A stretch of DNA of 51,324 nucleotides from Lentisphaeria bacterium (GCA_017541665.1 JAFXYP010000046.1:1-51324), one strand, 5' to 3'. Shown: positions 34,027 through 43,491, counted from the first letter of the stretch. Translations and numbers: made by a program. The notes: a model not told the origin generated them from the letters alone.

Positions 34027-35357
34027 GGGACGCTCCTCTCCCCGTTGGTTTCACTCATCGCATCGTCGGACGCCGCCGTAACGAGCGGCAGCAGGTCACG
34101 GCGGCCGTTCTGACCGATTTCGGCCTCCCGGACGCTCCTGACATCCAGATCCGCCGCCCCGTCCGCCAGGATCGCGCGCACGCGCTGCCCCGCCTGAAGC
34201 CCGCCGACGCCCGTGATCTGCCGTCCCGTGCCGGGTTCCGCCAGATAAACATAGCCCTGCTTCAGGATCCTGAAGGGGTCGTAGGCATCGAGTTCGGCGC
34301 GGACACGTTCCAGGCGGTGTGTCGCAGCATCGGCGCGGCGCGTCAGCGCGACCGAGGCGGACTGCATCAGCATGTCCACGCGCTGCATGCGCTCCAGCGC
34401 CAGGCGCATGGAGTCGCGGAACACCTTCGAGCCCATCACCTGTGCGAGCCGCCCGGCGGACCGCTCCACTGCGTACGAAGCGGCGGTATTCATCCTCAGG
34501 CGCAGGGCGTCGAGGGAGTCCAGCAGGACGCGTTTCTCGGGGACCAGCTGTTCCGCCGCCCCGCTCGGAGTCGGCGCACGCATGTCGGCGGCGAAGTCCG
34601 AGATCGTGAAATCGATCTCGTGCCCGACCGCGCTCACGACCGGGATCGCCGAGGCATAGATCGCACGCGCCAGCACCTCTTCGTTGAACGGCCACAGGTC
34701 CTCCATCGAACCGCCGCCTCGGGTGAGCACGATCACGTCCACGCCGCCCGCCCGGTTGAAGAACCGCACCGCGCGCGCGAGTTTTTCCGCCGCGCCCTTC
34801 CCCTGCACGGGGGCGGGACAGAGGCGGATTTCGAGGTTGGGGAACCGCGCGAGCGCGATCTTCATGAAATCCTTCACGGCGGCGCCGGAGGGCGAGCTGA
34901 TGACGCCGATGCGGCGCGGCAGGAACGGGATCGGTTTCTTGTGTTCCGGGTCGAAGATCCCCTCGGCGGCCAGTTTCTCCTTCAGCACGGCGAACTGCCG
35001 GTGCAGGTCCCCCACGCCGCACATGCGCATCTTCTTGATGTAGAACTGGTAATCGCCCCGCTGCGTGTAAAGGGAGAGCGAGCCGAATACCTCCACCTGG
35101 TCGCCGACCTTCAGGCCGAGCTTCCGGCAGACTTCGGACCCGCTGAAATACACCGCGCGCACCTGCGATGACGCATCCTTCAGCGTCAGGTAGACATGCC
35201 CGGACCGGTACGGATTGTACGAGCCGACCTCGCCGGTCAGCCAGATGGGACGGAACGACTCTTCCAGGACAGTCTTGACCACGCCGTTCAGCTCGGTGAC
35301 AGTCCAGGGGCGTTCCTCTCCGGCCGAGCCGGACGATTGTTCCGGTTCACTCCACAT
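34023..35357 (-). CDS. xseA: Exodeoxyribonuclease VII large subunit
   Basis: This 444-residue protein begins with the OB-fold tRNA-anti-like domain (TVTELNGVVKTVLEESFRPIWLTGEVGSY, residues 18-110). The exonuclease VII core has RRIGVISSPSGAAVKDFM, ITRGGGS-type VLTRGGGSMEDLWPFNEE, SAVGHEIDFTISDFAADMRAPTPSGAAE, then a coiled-coil arm and the closing DPFRILKQGYVYL. ExoVII degrades ssDNA from both ends. The small subunit gene xseB is not adjacent here. The start overlaps the end of the DUF502 gene by 11 bp. Confidence 0.94.
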   Translation of the reverse strand: MWSEPEQSSGSAGEERPWTVTELNGVVKTVLEESFRPIWLTGEVGSYNPYRSGHVYLTLKDASSQVRAVYFSGSEVCRKLGLKVGDQVEVFGSLSLYTQRGDYQFYIKKMRMCGVGDLHRQFAVLKEKLAAEGIFDPEHKKPIPFLPRRIGVISSPSGAAVKDFMKIALARFPNLEIRLCPAPVQGKGAAEKLARAVRFFNRAGGVDVIVLTRGGGSMEDLWPFNEEVLARAIYASAIPVVSAVGHEIDFTISDFAADMRAPTPSGAAEQLVPEKRVLLDSLDALRLRMNTAASYAVERSAGRLAQVMGSKVFRDSMRLALERMQRVDMLMQSASVALTRRADAATHRLERVRAELDAYDPFRILKQGYVYLAEPGTGRQITGVGGLQAGQRVRAILADGAADLDVRSVREAEIGQNGRRDLLPLVTAASDDAMSETNGERSVP

Positions 35358-36057
35358 CGCCGTCCTGTTCCTCCGAGCCGGGCAGGATGGCTCCGCAGCT
35401 CACGATGAGGCGCATGGCGTCGGACACGCTCATATCGAGCATGATGCACTCGTCGCGCGGGATGAACATCAGGAATCCGCTTGTCGGGTTCGGCGTGGTC
35501 GGCATGAAGACGCTGATCAGGTCGCCTTTTTCGAGGCGGCGGGCGACCTCGCTGTTTTCCGATGTGTTCTCGTTGGTCATGAATCCGATGGCATAGCAGC
35601 CCTTGCGGGGGTATTCGATCAGGACGACCTGCCGGAACATGTTGCCCGATTTCGACGACATGATCGTGTCGCCGATCTGCTTGCAGGTCGAATAGATGAA
35701 GTTGACGAGCGGGACTTTCAGCAGCAGGGCCTGCGCCTTTGCGATGACCTTGCGCCCGATGGTGACCTTCATCAGGAGGCCCAGGAAGAACAGGAATGCC
35801 AGGATCGCGATCAGTGCCAGCACGCGGATGATCTGCGTGCGCCAGAAGGGCGGCAGTCCGGACATCAGCCCCAGGGTGTCCGCGAGCGTCAACCCCCAGC
35901 CCGTGAGGCGGGAATAGAGATACCATGCGACCCAGAGCGAGAGCACGATCGGGACCGCCACGAGGATGCCGGTCACGATCATATTGCGGAAGAACTGGAA
36001 ATGCTTCTTCGAGGGAGCTTTCTTATCTGTTTTATTGAGCTCTGCTTTATTCGGCAT
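35347..36057 (-). CDS. DUF502 membrane protein
   Basis: This 236-residue protein has two membrane helices (about residues 28-50, MIVTGILVAVPIVLSLWVAWYLY, and 75-100, IIRVLALIAILAFLFFLGLLM). The DUF502 signature follows: GRKVIAKAQALLLKVPLVNFIYSTCKQIGDTI and FRQVVLIEYPRKGCYAIGFMT, PTTPNPTSGFLMFIP. The function of DUF502 proteins is unknown. AAGGAG precedes ATG 36057. It overlaps corC at its start and xseA at its end, so it belongs to the phoH-to-xseA operon. Confidence 0.92.
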   Translation of the reverse strand: MPNKAELNKTDKKAPSKKHFQFFRNMIVTGILVAVPIVLSLWVAWYLYSRLTGWGLTLADTLGLMSGLPPFWRTQIIRVLALIAILAFLFFLGLLMKVTIGRKVIAKAQALLLKVPLVNFIYSTCKQIGDTIMSSKSGNMFRQVVLIEYPRKGCYAIGFMTNENTSENSEVARRLEKGDLISVFMPTTPNPTSGFLMFIPRDECIMLDMSVSDAMRLIVSCGAILPGSEEQDGDVE

Positions 36058-37327
36058 CGGTCGTGTCTCCTTCCTCTTCCGGGATCCGTTCAAGTTTCAG
36101 TTTCCGCACGGTACGGGAATCCGCCTCCAGGATGGTCGCGCGGTACTTTCCCGGCTCCTCATACGTCTCGCCGGCACGCGGAATGCGGCCGAACATGGCG
36201 CAGATGTAGCCGCCGATGGTATCGGCTTCCTCGGAATCGTCGATCCCGGTCCCCGCCAGAGTATTCACGTCGTCCACGGGCGTGCGTGCGTCCAGGATCA
36301 CGGACCCGTCCTCCAGGCAGACCGGCTGTTCCTCGAAATCCTCTTCGGTATCGTATTCATCATGGATCTCGCCCACGATCTCCTCAATGATATCCTCGAA
36401 CGTGACGACACCCGAGGTCCCGCCATATTCGTCGATGATGACGGCGAAATGATTGCTCGTACGCTTGATCTGGCGAAGCAGATCGGAGACATCCTTGGTC
36501 TCCGGGATGAAGATCGGAGGGCGCGCAAGTTCGGCCAGGGTCCGCCCCTCCAGACTGTGTTCGTCGATGAAGTCCTTTGCATACAGGATGCCCTTCACGT
36601 CGTCCAGGTTCGCGCCGTAGACGGGGATGCGGCTGTGGCCGGACGTGACGAAGACCTTCTTGGCCTCCGCGACGCTCGCGGAAGCCGGGATCGCCTCCAG
36701 GTCGACGCGCGGCGTCATGATCTCGCGGACTTTCATCCCGCCAAGCTCCAGGATGCCGCGGATCATCTTTTTTTCCTCTTCCTCCAGGCCGTCCGCGCCG
36801 TCCTCGTCCGCGCCGTCCACCAGGCTCATGATCTCGTCTTCGGCGGAGGCGAGTTCGTCGGGGGCGTCCGCCCGGTGCCAGTCATCGCCCGCCGTCGTGA
36901 CTTTTTCGATCAGTGTGGCGAGCGGACGGAAGAAACGGCTGGCGACAATCGGGATCGTGAATTTCAGGACGGCCAGGTCGAACCGCAGCAGCACCAGCCG
37001 GGCCACCAGTTCGGAAATCACGGTCAGGATCGTGACCGCCGCCATGATGACCAGCCAGCCCCATCGGTGCGCGAATTCCGGTGCCACGGCGCCTGTCCAT
37101 TCCGTGGCAAGCACACCGGCGAACGCCGCCAGAATGCACAGGATCAGTTTCAGCACGGCGCGGATGGATTCCTCGCGGTCATGCCAGCCCTCCAGTCTTT
37201 CCGCGAACTTGCGGTCGCGTTCCGCGACCTTCAGAATGCGTCCTCCGGTCAGCGAGGAAAACGCCTCGAACGCGGCGGTGATCCAGAGATACAGGACGGA
37301 GCAGACAATGAAGAGCACCAGGTTCAT
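36047..37327 (-). CDS. CorC/HlyC-family CBS-domain membrane protein
   Basis: This 426-residue protein has an N-terminal DUF21/CNNM-type membrane part with helices near residues 3-20, 60-80 and 90-115, two CBS domains (about 200-320: REIMTPRVDLEAIP ... IPVYGANLDDVKGILYAKDF ... FAVIIDEYGGTSGVVTFEDIIEEIVGEI) and a C-terminal CorC/HlyC domain. The family is linked to Mg2+/Co2+ efflux, but roles vary. Its ATG overlaps the ybeY TGA. The phoH-HD-ybeY-corC order is widely conserved. Confidence 0.92.
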   Translation of the reverse strand: MNLVLFIVCSVLYLWITAAFEAFSSLTGGRILKVAERDRKFAERLEGWHDREESIRAVLKLILCILAAFAGVLATEWTGAVAPEFAHRWGWLVIMAAVTILTVISELVARLVLLRFDLAVLKFTIPIVASRFFRPLATLIEKVTTAGDDWHRADAPDELASAEDEIMSLVDGADEDGADGLEEEEKKMIRGILELGGMKVREIMTPRVDLEAIPASASVAEAKKVFVTSGHSRIPVYGANLDDVKGILYAKDFIDEHSLEGRTLAELARPPIFIPETKDVSDLLRQIKRTSNHFAVIIDEYGGTSGVVTFEDIIEEIVGEIHDEYDTEEDFEEQPVCLEDGSVILDARTPVDDVNTLAGTGIDDSEEADTIGGYICAMFGRIPRAGETYEEPGKYRATILEADSRTVRKLKLERIPEEEGDTTDAE

Positions 37328-37851
37328 TCGGCGTCTTCCTTATATTCCATTGCGGGGATGAGACCGGCCCTGCGGAGTCCGGCCATCACGCGCCTTTCCG
37401 CGCGGCGCATCACGCGCTTCGCCTTCGGATTCAGGTCGTCGTACCCGGCCGCATGAAGCAGTCCGTGCGCCACATAGAGCGCCACCTCCTCCGCATACGG
37501 CAGGTTGCGTTTCAGGGCCTGTTCAAGGGCGACGGCAGGGCAGACGATGAGTTCGACGGAGGGATCCGCGTCGCCGCAGTCGTTCGCTTCGTCCGCGTTC
37601 GCTTCGTCCGCGAATCCCGGATCGTCTTCCGCGCGGTAATCGAAGCTGATGACGTCCGTCGGGCCGTGATGTCCCAGAAACTCCTCGTTCACGCGCGCGA
37701 TGCCCGCCGGGGACAGGAACGAGACGCAAATGCCGCCGGGCACGTCGTGAAGCCCGGCAAGCTCCGCCGCCGCGGCAGTCATCCTGCGGAGCCGGATCCG
37801 GGAAGGCGCGGGGAATCGTCTCCCCGCACGCCAGATGGTGACCGCCTTCAT
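37324..37851 (-). CDS. ybeY: Endoribonuclease YbeY (rRNA maturation factor)
   Basis: This 175-residue protein has FLSPAGIARVNEEFLGHHGPTDVISFDY and the zinc-site helix LYVAHGLLHAAGYDDLNPKAKRVMRRAE. The first two metal His are present; the third (GYDH in E. coli) is Asp, a variation also seen in other phyla. Between DVISFDY and the next strand is an acidic insert GFADEANADEANDCGDADPS, encoded partly by a 15-bp tandem duplication (37581-37610). YbeY acts in 16S rRNA 3' maturation and ribosome quality control. ATGA overlaps link it to both neighbours. Confidence 0.9.
   Translation of the reverse strand: MKAVTIWRAGRRFPAPSRIRLRRMTAAAAELAGLHDVPGGICVSFLSPAGIARVNEEFLGHHGPTDVISFDYRAEDDPGFADEANADEANDCGDADPSVELIVCPAVALEQALKRNLPYAEEVALYVAHGLLHAAGYDDLNPKAKRVMRRAERRVMAGLRRAGLIPAMEYKEDAE
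37581..37610. repeat. 15-bp tandem duplication inside ybeY
   Basis: cgttcgcttcgtccg occurs twice in perfect tandem and encodes the ADEAN repeat of the acidic insert. Confidence 0.85.
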
Positions 37852-40202
37852 GCTTTCTTCTCCCCGGCCGGGTCCGTCTTCACTCTCGAATAGGAAACCC
37901 GCGTATGGTTCATGGATTTGAGGGTCTTCAGAAACGATTCCCGTATCCGCGTGAGCTGTTCCAGCGTGATGCGGGCGGCATCCAGCTGTTTGCGCAGGAG
38001 TTTGCCGTTGAATATCTCTTCCACCTTGGCACGCACTTTCTCCTCGGTCGGGTCGGACAGGGAACAGACAGCCGCCTCGCAGCAATCCGCCAGCATCAGG
38101 ATCACGCACTCGAGTTCCTCCGGCAGAGGGCCGGGATAACGGAACGGCGCTTCAGAGGGAGTCTTCCCCGTGCGCTCCTTTTCCTTTTCATAGAAGGTCG
38201 AAATAAAATCGTCGCCGTGATGGCATTCGATGGCGCGCCGGATCGGAGTTTTCAGCTTATAGCGTTTCGCCAGCTGCACGCCGAATTCCACATGGCAGCG
38301 GATGATCTCCGCGCTCTCCGCCGGATTCAAATCCTTGTACATGTCCCTGCCGTTCGAATTCTCCGTGAACATCTCCGGCGAGGCGAGCTTTCCGACGTCG
38401 TGGAAAAGCGCGTACGCCTGCGCCTTCAGCGAGACGCCGCCCACGCAGTTCGCAGCCTCTTCCGCCAGCAGCGCCACTCGTTCGCAGTGGTGGTAGGTGC
38501 CGGGCGCCTCCATCTGCAGTTTCTTCAGCAGAGGATGGTTCCGGTCGGTCAGCGACAGGTACGACATGTTGCTCGTCACGTCCAGCACGGTCTCCAGCGC
38601 GATGATCAGTGCGCCGGAGAGCATCGCGGTCAGCAGCCCGGAAGTCAACGGCACGGCCAGGCTGAATCCCAGCCGGTTCCAGTCGTGCATCTGCACGATC
38701 GTGAGGAAGTCGGGATTCTGCTGGAAGATCAGCGAAGCCAAGCACATCGTGACCGCACAGGCGAGGAACGACCGGACGAAGTATTTCTTGTAGTCGTAGA
38801 CCTGGCGCACCGCCGCGGTGCCGACGGCGCAGACGAAAAGTCCCGTCGCAAAGGCGGGGAACGAGAAATCCAGCGCCACGGACGACACGCCCGCCACGAA
38901 CAGCCCCGCGAACACCGCCGACCGTCCGCTGTAGATCGAGGCGATCACCAGCGCGGGCAGAGCCAGCGGCATCGCCAGGTACAGCGGGACAACCGGATAC
39001 CCCTTGCCGAGCGCGAAATCGTTGTACATCTCCATGAACAACCGGTTGCACAGCAGCGAGAAGATCACCACGAAGCCGATCAGCCAGATCGAACGGTTGT
39101 TGCCGACGAGTTCCGGGTGGACGCGCAGGATGAAAATGCAGGAAAGCACGATCAGGAGCGCCACGAGCATCGTCTTCTGGAAAAGGTTGCTCCAGGTGCG
39201 CTGTTCACGGAGATACTCGTTGTAGCGGATCTGGTACGCCTTGTAGATCTCCGCCTGCTCCTCGGTCAGTTTTTCGTTCTTATGGATCAGGATCATGTCC
39301 TTCTTGTACTGGATTTCCGGCTCGCGGCGTTCCTTCGGGATCTCCAGAAACTCCCGGTCCATGCGTTGTCTGGTCAGATCTTCGTCGTATGTCAGGTTGC
39401 CGTTCGCATACAGGTCCCGGAAAAACCGCATGAGCGTTTCTTCGTAGGGATAACGCTGGTCAAAGGACACTGTGGACAGAAGGGAGTTCACGGTCTGCGC
39501 CGCGGCAAGATCCGGCGTCGGGAGGTCGCTGACCTTGAACGGCCCGAGATCCCGTCCGTCGGAATCCAATATCATCGCGTTCATCTGCGCATTGACCGCC
39601 CTGGCGCCGTCGCCCTCGGACAGTTCGCCGGTGAACGGCTGCGACTTCTTCTGTTCCTCCACGGTCGCGATGCCGCCGAGGACGATCTCCTTCACCTGCG
39701 CGGCGGCCTTTGCCTTCCGGGTGTCGTCAAGCGCCGTCTGCCGGAGGAAATTATAGAGAAGCGCCGGGATCCCCTGCACGAACGACACCATTTCAAGAGT
39801 CTCCGGATCGGGGTTCTCCGGGGCGGCATAGGGCTTATGCTCCTCTTCAAGAGCGTTTCTGCGCGAGATCTCCTGCATCAGGAGCTCATACCCTTTCAGG
39901 ATCTTATCCGAGCGTTCCCGGTCGTACTGGAAATAACGCGGAAACTCCATCGCGAACTTCTGAAAAACAAGATTCGCCTCTTTTTTGTTCTGATAGGAAA
40001 AATCGCAGACGGCTTCGATGTCCTGCGTGGCCTGCGATCCTTTTTCGATCGACGGCAGGTCGCTCTGGCTCGGGATCCAGAGCAATGCCACGCCTGCGCC
40101 GAAGACCATCAGGATCATCAGCAGGGACACGATCAGCGAATGCTGCAGCCATGTGCCGATCCGTTCGAAAAACTCTTTTCTGCTTTTCCTTTCTCCAGCC
40201 AT
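37848..40202 (-). CDS. 7TMR-HD family membrane phosphohydrolase (PgpH-like)
   Basis: This 784-residue protein has an N-terminal membrane helix (about 20-45), a large extracytoplasmic 7TMR-HDED-like domain (to about 340), a bundle of membrane helices (about 345-560, including WLIGFVVIFSLLCNRLF and FVRSFLACAVTMCLASLIF) and a cytoplasmic HD domain: GTYHHCERVALLAEEAA, ALFHDVGKLASPEMF, IECHHGDDFISTFY. In Firmicutes PgpH members hydrolyse c-di-AMP; in this phylum the ligand is unproven. AAAGGA precedes ATG 40202. It lies between phoH and ybeY, as usual for the family. Confidence 0.92.
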   Translation of the reverse strand: MAGERKSRKEFFERIGTWLQHSLIVSLLMILMVFGAGVALLWIPSQSDLPSIEKGSQATQDIEAVCDFSYQNKKEANLVFQKFAMEFPRYFQYDRERSDKILKGYELLMQEISRRNALEEEHKPYAAPENPDPETLEMVSFVQGIPALLYNFLRQTALDDTRKAKAAAQVKEIVLGGIATVEEQKKSQPFTGELSEGDGARAVNAQMNAMILDSDGRDLGPFKVSDLPTPDLAAAQTVNSLLSTVSFDQRYPYEETLMRFFRDLYANGNLTYDEDLTRQRMDREFLEIPKERREPEIQYKKDMILIHKNEKLTEEQAEIYKAYQIRYNEYLREQRTWSNLFQKTMLVALLIVLSCIFILRVHPELVGNNRSIWLIGFVVIFSLLCNRLFMEMYNDFALGKGYPVVPLYLAMPLALPALVIASIYSGRSAVFAGLFVAGVSSVALDFSFPAFATGLFVCAVGTAAVRQVYDYKKYFVRSFLACAVTMCLASLIFQQNPDFLTIVQMHDWNRLGFSLAVPLTSGLLTAMLSGALIIALETVLDVTSNMSYLSLTDRNHPLLKKLQMEAPGTYHHCERVALLAEEAANCVGGVSLKAQAYALFHDVGKLASPEMFTENSNGRDMYKDLNPAESAEIIRCHVEFGVQLAKRYKLKTPIRRAIECHHGDDFISTFYEKEKERTGKTPSEAPFRYPGPLPEELECVILMLADCCEAAVCSLSDPTEEKVRAKVEEIFNGKLLRKQLDAARITLEQLTRIRESFLKTLKSMNHTRVSYSRVKTDPAGEKKA

Positions 40203-40206
40203 TGCT

Positions 40207-41217
40207 TCAGTCCTTTCTTTCTTTTCCGTGCTTCTCATAGGCGCGGATGATCTTTTCCACAAGCGGATGCCGTACCACATCCCGCGTGTCGAAACGGCAG
40301 ACCTGCACGCCGTCGATGTCCGCCAGACAGTCCAGCGCATGCGGGAGGCCGGACTGTCCGTGCGGGATATCCGCCTGCGACGGATCGCCGCAGACCACGC
40401 ACTTGGAGTGGAATCCCAGGCGGGTAAGGAACATGAACATCTGTTCGTTGGACGCGTTCTGCGCTTCGTCCAGGATCACGAACGCATGGTTCAGCGTCCG
40501 TCCGCGCATGAATGCCAGCGGCGCGACCTCGATCACGCCGCGCGACATCAGCTCCTCGGCGGCAGCGTAATCCATCATTTCGTGAAGCGCGTCGTGCAGA
40601 GGACGCAGATACGGATTGATCTTCTCCTGAAGCGTGCCGGGCAGGAAGCCGAGGTTCTCCCCGGCTTCGACCGCGGGGCGCGTCAGGACGATGCGGTTGT
40701 ACTTCCCCGCGACGAGCAGGGAGACCGCCATCGCCATGGCCAGATAAGTCTTGCCGGTCCCGGCCGGGCCGACGCCGAACACCAGGTCCTTGCCTCGCAT
40801 GGCACGCAGATATGCCAGCTGGTTCGGAGACCGCGCGGAAACATCCTTTTTCCCGGGGCCGACGGTGACGCGTTCGGCGAAATACGTGCCGAGGTCCTGT
40901 TCGCGGCCCTCGCGCCACGCGTCAAGCGCCAGGTCGAATTCGGATTGATCCAGGCAACGCGCACGCTCTTTTTGAAGCCGGCGGAGTTCCCGGAGGAACC
41001 CCTCGCCCCGGCCGTCGGCGGTATCCTTCACGGACATCGCCCAGGATTCGCGCGCGGCGAACTTCACGCCGAGGCTGTATTCCGCGGCGGCGAGGTTTCC
41101 GGTCAGGTTCCCGGCGAACGCCGATTCCAGCGTGCCCGGACTGTCGAAATAGACGCGCCCTCCTCCGTTTTTACTGTCGGGGGAAGCGCCGTCGGGAGCC
41201 TGTTCCGTGGATTGCAT
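40207..41217 (-). CDS. phoH: PhoH-family ATPase
   Basis: This 336-residue PhoH-like NTPase has Walker A FGVGPAGTGKTYLAMAMA, RPAVEAGENLGFLPGTLQEKINPYLRPLHDAL, Walker B FVILDEAQNASNEQ and GDPSQADIPHGQSGL. PhoH proteins are phosphate-regulated in E. coli and are thought to act on RNA together with YbeY. The start ATG 41217 has no clear Shine-Dalgarno; the gene begins 11 bp after the LysM lipoprotein stop, so reinitiation is likely. Confidence 0.92.
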   Translation of the reverse strand: MQSTEQAPDGASPDSKNGGGRVYFDSPGTLESAFAGNLTGNLAAAEYSLGVKFAARESWAMSVKDTADGRGEGFLRELRRLQKERARCLDQSEFDLALDAWREGREQDLGTYFAERVTVGPGKKDVSARSPNQLAYLRAMRGKDLVFGVGPAGTGKTYLAMAMAVSLLVAGKYNRIVLTRPAVEAGENLGFLPGTLQEKINPYLRPLHDALHEMMDYAAAEELMSRGVIEVAPLAFMRGRTLNHAFVILDEAQNASNEQMFMFLTRLGFHSKCVVCGDPSQADIPHGQSGLPHALDCLADIDGVQVCRFDTRDVVRHPLVEKIIRAYEKHGKERKD

Positions 41218-41228
41218 AAAAGATGTGA

Positions 41229-42155
41229 TTACTTCGAAGAAACGGGGGCTTTCTTCACGGCCGGGATCACGAGCTTCATCCCCGGCTTCAGGAAATTCGG
41301 CTTCCCGTTCAGGAGTTCTTTGTTTGCGTCGAAGATGATCTCCCACGCGGTGCCGTCGTGGTAAAGCGCCTTGGCGATCACGGAGAGGGAGTCGCCGTCC
41401 TTCACGACATATTCCGTGGAGGCCTGGTCGGGATCCGCGACAAGCTTCTCGCGAACCGGCTTGGCGGGTTCTTTGGCAGCGGCCTCCTTATCCTTGGCGG
41501 GTTCGTCCTTGATGCCCTTCGCGGCGCGGACTTCCGCCCTGCGCTGCGCCATGATGTCGTCATTGGTCATCACATTGATTTTTTCGACTCCGGCGGACTT
41601 GCAGAAACCGATGGCGGCGTCCAGATCGGCGGAAGCGGAAGACGGACGGGCGTAAAGGATCACGGCGATGTCCTTATTGGCCTTGGCGGCGTCGCCGAGG
41701 GCGCCCTTCAGCGCGGCGGCATTCACGCGTTCGCCGTTGACGGCATAGACGCCGTCGACTCCGGCTTCAGCCGGGAACACATCGACGCGCATGAATTTCG
41801 CGGGGGCGGCGGGCTTGACTTCGACCGGAGCGGGCTCCTGGTCCTGAACCTTCGGCCTGGCGGCCTCGGGCGTCTCATCCACCTTCTTTACGGGCGCGGT
41901 TTTTTCGGTGTTCTCATTGGCCGCGACGACTGCGACCGTCTCCTTGCCGTCGACGGGACGGGGTTCCCCGAACGCCTCGGCATAGGCGGGATTCCCGTCC
42001 GGCATCTCCTCGGGGGGCTGCCAGTCGGGATAGGAGGACTGGATTCCGGGGGTCCAGGCTTCGGCGTTTTCGTCATCCGGCGGCGGCACGTTGGAGGCAC
42101 AGGAGACAAGAGCGAACATAGCGGCGAACGAAACTGCGAGCGAAAGCGATTTCAT
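41229..42155 (-). CDS. Lipoprotein with ExbD/TolR-like segment and C-terminal LysM domain
   Basis: This 308-residue lipoprotein has signal MKSLSLAVSFAAMFALVSCAS (lipobox LVSC) and a Pro/Glu-rich linker to about 115. A segment about 118-200 (VDGVYAVNGERVNAAALKGALGDA ... DIAVILYARPSSASADLDAAIGFCKSAGVEKINV) has the strand-helix pattern of the ExbD/TolR periplasmic domain. A charged Lys/Ala/Glu linker and a LysM domain (about 252-300: YVVKDGDSLSVIAKALYHDG ... FLKPGMKLVIP) follow, expected to bind peptidoglycan. GGAGG precedes the ATG. First gene before phoH. Confidence 0.8.
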   Translation of the reverse strand: MKSLSLAVSFAAMFALVSCASNVPPPDDENAEAWTPGIQSSYPDWQPPEEMPDGNPAYAEAFGEPRPVDGKETVAVVAANENTEKTAPVKKVDETPEAARPKVQDQEPAPVEVKPAAPAKFMRVDVFPAEAGVDGVYAVNGERVNAAALKGALGDAAKANKDIAVILYARPSSASADLDAAIGFCKSAGVEKINVMTNDDIMAQRRAEVRAAKGIKDEPAKDKEAAAKEPAKPVREKLVADPDQASTEYVVKDGDSLSVIAKALYHDGTAWEIIFDANKELLNGKPNFLKPGMKLVIPAVKKAPVSSK

Positions 42156-42193
42156 AAGGAACCTCCGAAAAAGATATTGATTAAGTTTGACTG

Positions 42194-42215
42194 AAAAACA
42201 AAACGGGGCGTTTCG
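42194..42215 (-). terminator. Weak terminator after fabF
   Basis: Minus strand AAACG-CCC-CGTTT followed by TG and five Ts. The short stem makes this tentative. Confidence 0.4.
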
Positions 42216-42228
42216 AATCCGGTTGCGG

Positions 42229-43491
42229 TCATTTGCAGCGGCGAAGCGCGATCACGCCGTTGTGTCCGCCGAACCCGAGATTGGTGTTCATGGCCACCTC
42301 GACCTTGCGTTCCCGCGCGGTGTTCGGCGTATAGTCCAGGTCGCATTCGGGATCCGGGGTGGTATAGTTGATCGTCGGCGGGATGATGCCGGTCTCGATG
42401 GCCTTCGAGGCGATGATGGTCTCGAAACCGCCGGCGGCGCCGAGTCCGTGCCCCATGGCACCCTTGGTGCTGCTGATCGCCATCTTGTAGGCATGGTCCC
42501 CGAACAGCGTCTTGATCGCCTGGGTTTCGCAGAGGTCGTTGAGGTGCGTGCTGGTGCCGTGGGCGTTGATGTAGTCCACGTCTTCCGGGTTCAGCCCGGC
42601 ATTGTCCAGCGCCATCTGGAATGCGCGCATGCCGCCGGAACCGCCGGGAATGGGCGCGGTCATGTGGAACGCGTCCCCGGTGGCGCCGTATCCGACCACT
42701 TCACAGTGGATATGGGCGCCGCGCTTCACGGCATGTTCATACTCCTCAAGGATGAGGATGCCGGCGCCCTCGGACATCACGAACCCGTCGCGGTCGCGGT
42801 CGAACGGACGGCTGGCGAGCTCGGGGGTGTCGTTAAAATGGGTGCTCATGGCCTTCATGGAGCAGAATCCTGCATAGCCGAGGCGGGTGATGGAGGACTC
42901 CGCGCCGCCGGTGACCATCATATCCGCGCGTCCGTCGGCGATCGCGTCGAAGCTCGCGCCGATGGCGTGCGTCGCGGTGGAACAGGCGGAGACGACCGAG
43001 AAATTCGGGCCGCCCGCGCCGCAGCGGATGGAAATCATGCCGGAGGCCATATTCGTAATGATGGACGGGATCATGAAGGGCGAGACGAAGCGCGGCCCCT
43101 TGGTCAGGAGCACGGAGCACTGGCTCTCGATGGTGTGCAGGCCGCCGATGCCGCTGCCGACCACCACGCCGACGCGGTTCACGTCGAGTCCGCTGCCCTC
43201 ATCCCGGAAATCGGCGGGCAGTCCGGCGTCGCGCCGGGCCTCGTCGAATGCGACAAGAGCGAACGTAACGAAGCTGTCCACCCTGCGGTAGTCCTTTTCG
43301 GACACGACGCTCGACCAATCAAGGTTCTTCACCTCGCCGCCGACCTGAGTCTTGAAATCGCTCGGGTCGAACTGGGTCACGCGCCCGATGCCGCAGCGCC
43401 CGTTGATCAGGGCATCCCACATGGTGTTCACATCGTTCCCCACGCAGGAAACCGCTCCATATCCGGTTATTACAACTCTCCGTCTGTTCAT
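42229..43491 (-). CDS. fabF: 3-oxoacyl-ACP synthase II
   Basis: This 420-residue condensing enzyme elongates acyl-ACP with malonyl-ACP. The catalytic triad is complete: Cys in VVSACSTATHAIG, His in NAHGTSTHLND and His in KGAMGHGLGAAGG. It begins RRRVVITGYGAVSCVGND and ends TNLGFGGHNGVIALRR, both typical of FabF. Family length is about 410-420. The start at 43491 has GGAG 12 nt upstream; the longer frame to 43542 lacks support. It follows acpP across a terminator-like hairpin at 43526-43559. Confidence 0.95.
   Translation of the reverse strand: MNRRRVVITGYGAVSCVGNDVNTMWDALINGRCGIGRVTQFDPSDFKTQVGGEVKNLDWSSVVSEKDYRRVDSFVTFALVAFDEARRDAGLPADFRDEGSGLDVNRVGVVVGSGIGGLHTIESQCSVLLTKGPRFVSPFMIPSIITNMASGMISIRCGAGGPNFSVVSACSTATHAIGASFDAIADGRADMMVTGGAESSITRLGYAGFCSMKAMSTHFNDTPELASRPFDRDRDGFVMSEGAGILILEEYEHAVKRGAHIHCEVVGYGATGDAFHMTAPIPGGSGGMRAFQMALDNAGLNPEDVDYINAHGTSTHLNDLCETQAIKTLFGDHAYKMAISSTKGAMGHGLGAAGGFETIIASKAIETGIIPPTINYTTPDPECDLDYTPNTARERKVEVAMNTNLGFGGHNGVIALRRCK

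Noticed and set aside
34023..34317. xseB (exonuclease VII small subunit) next to xseA
   Set aside because: The gene following xseA is an EEP-family hydrolase; no short XseB-like frame was found.
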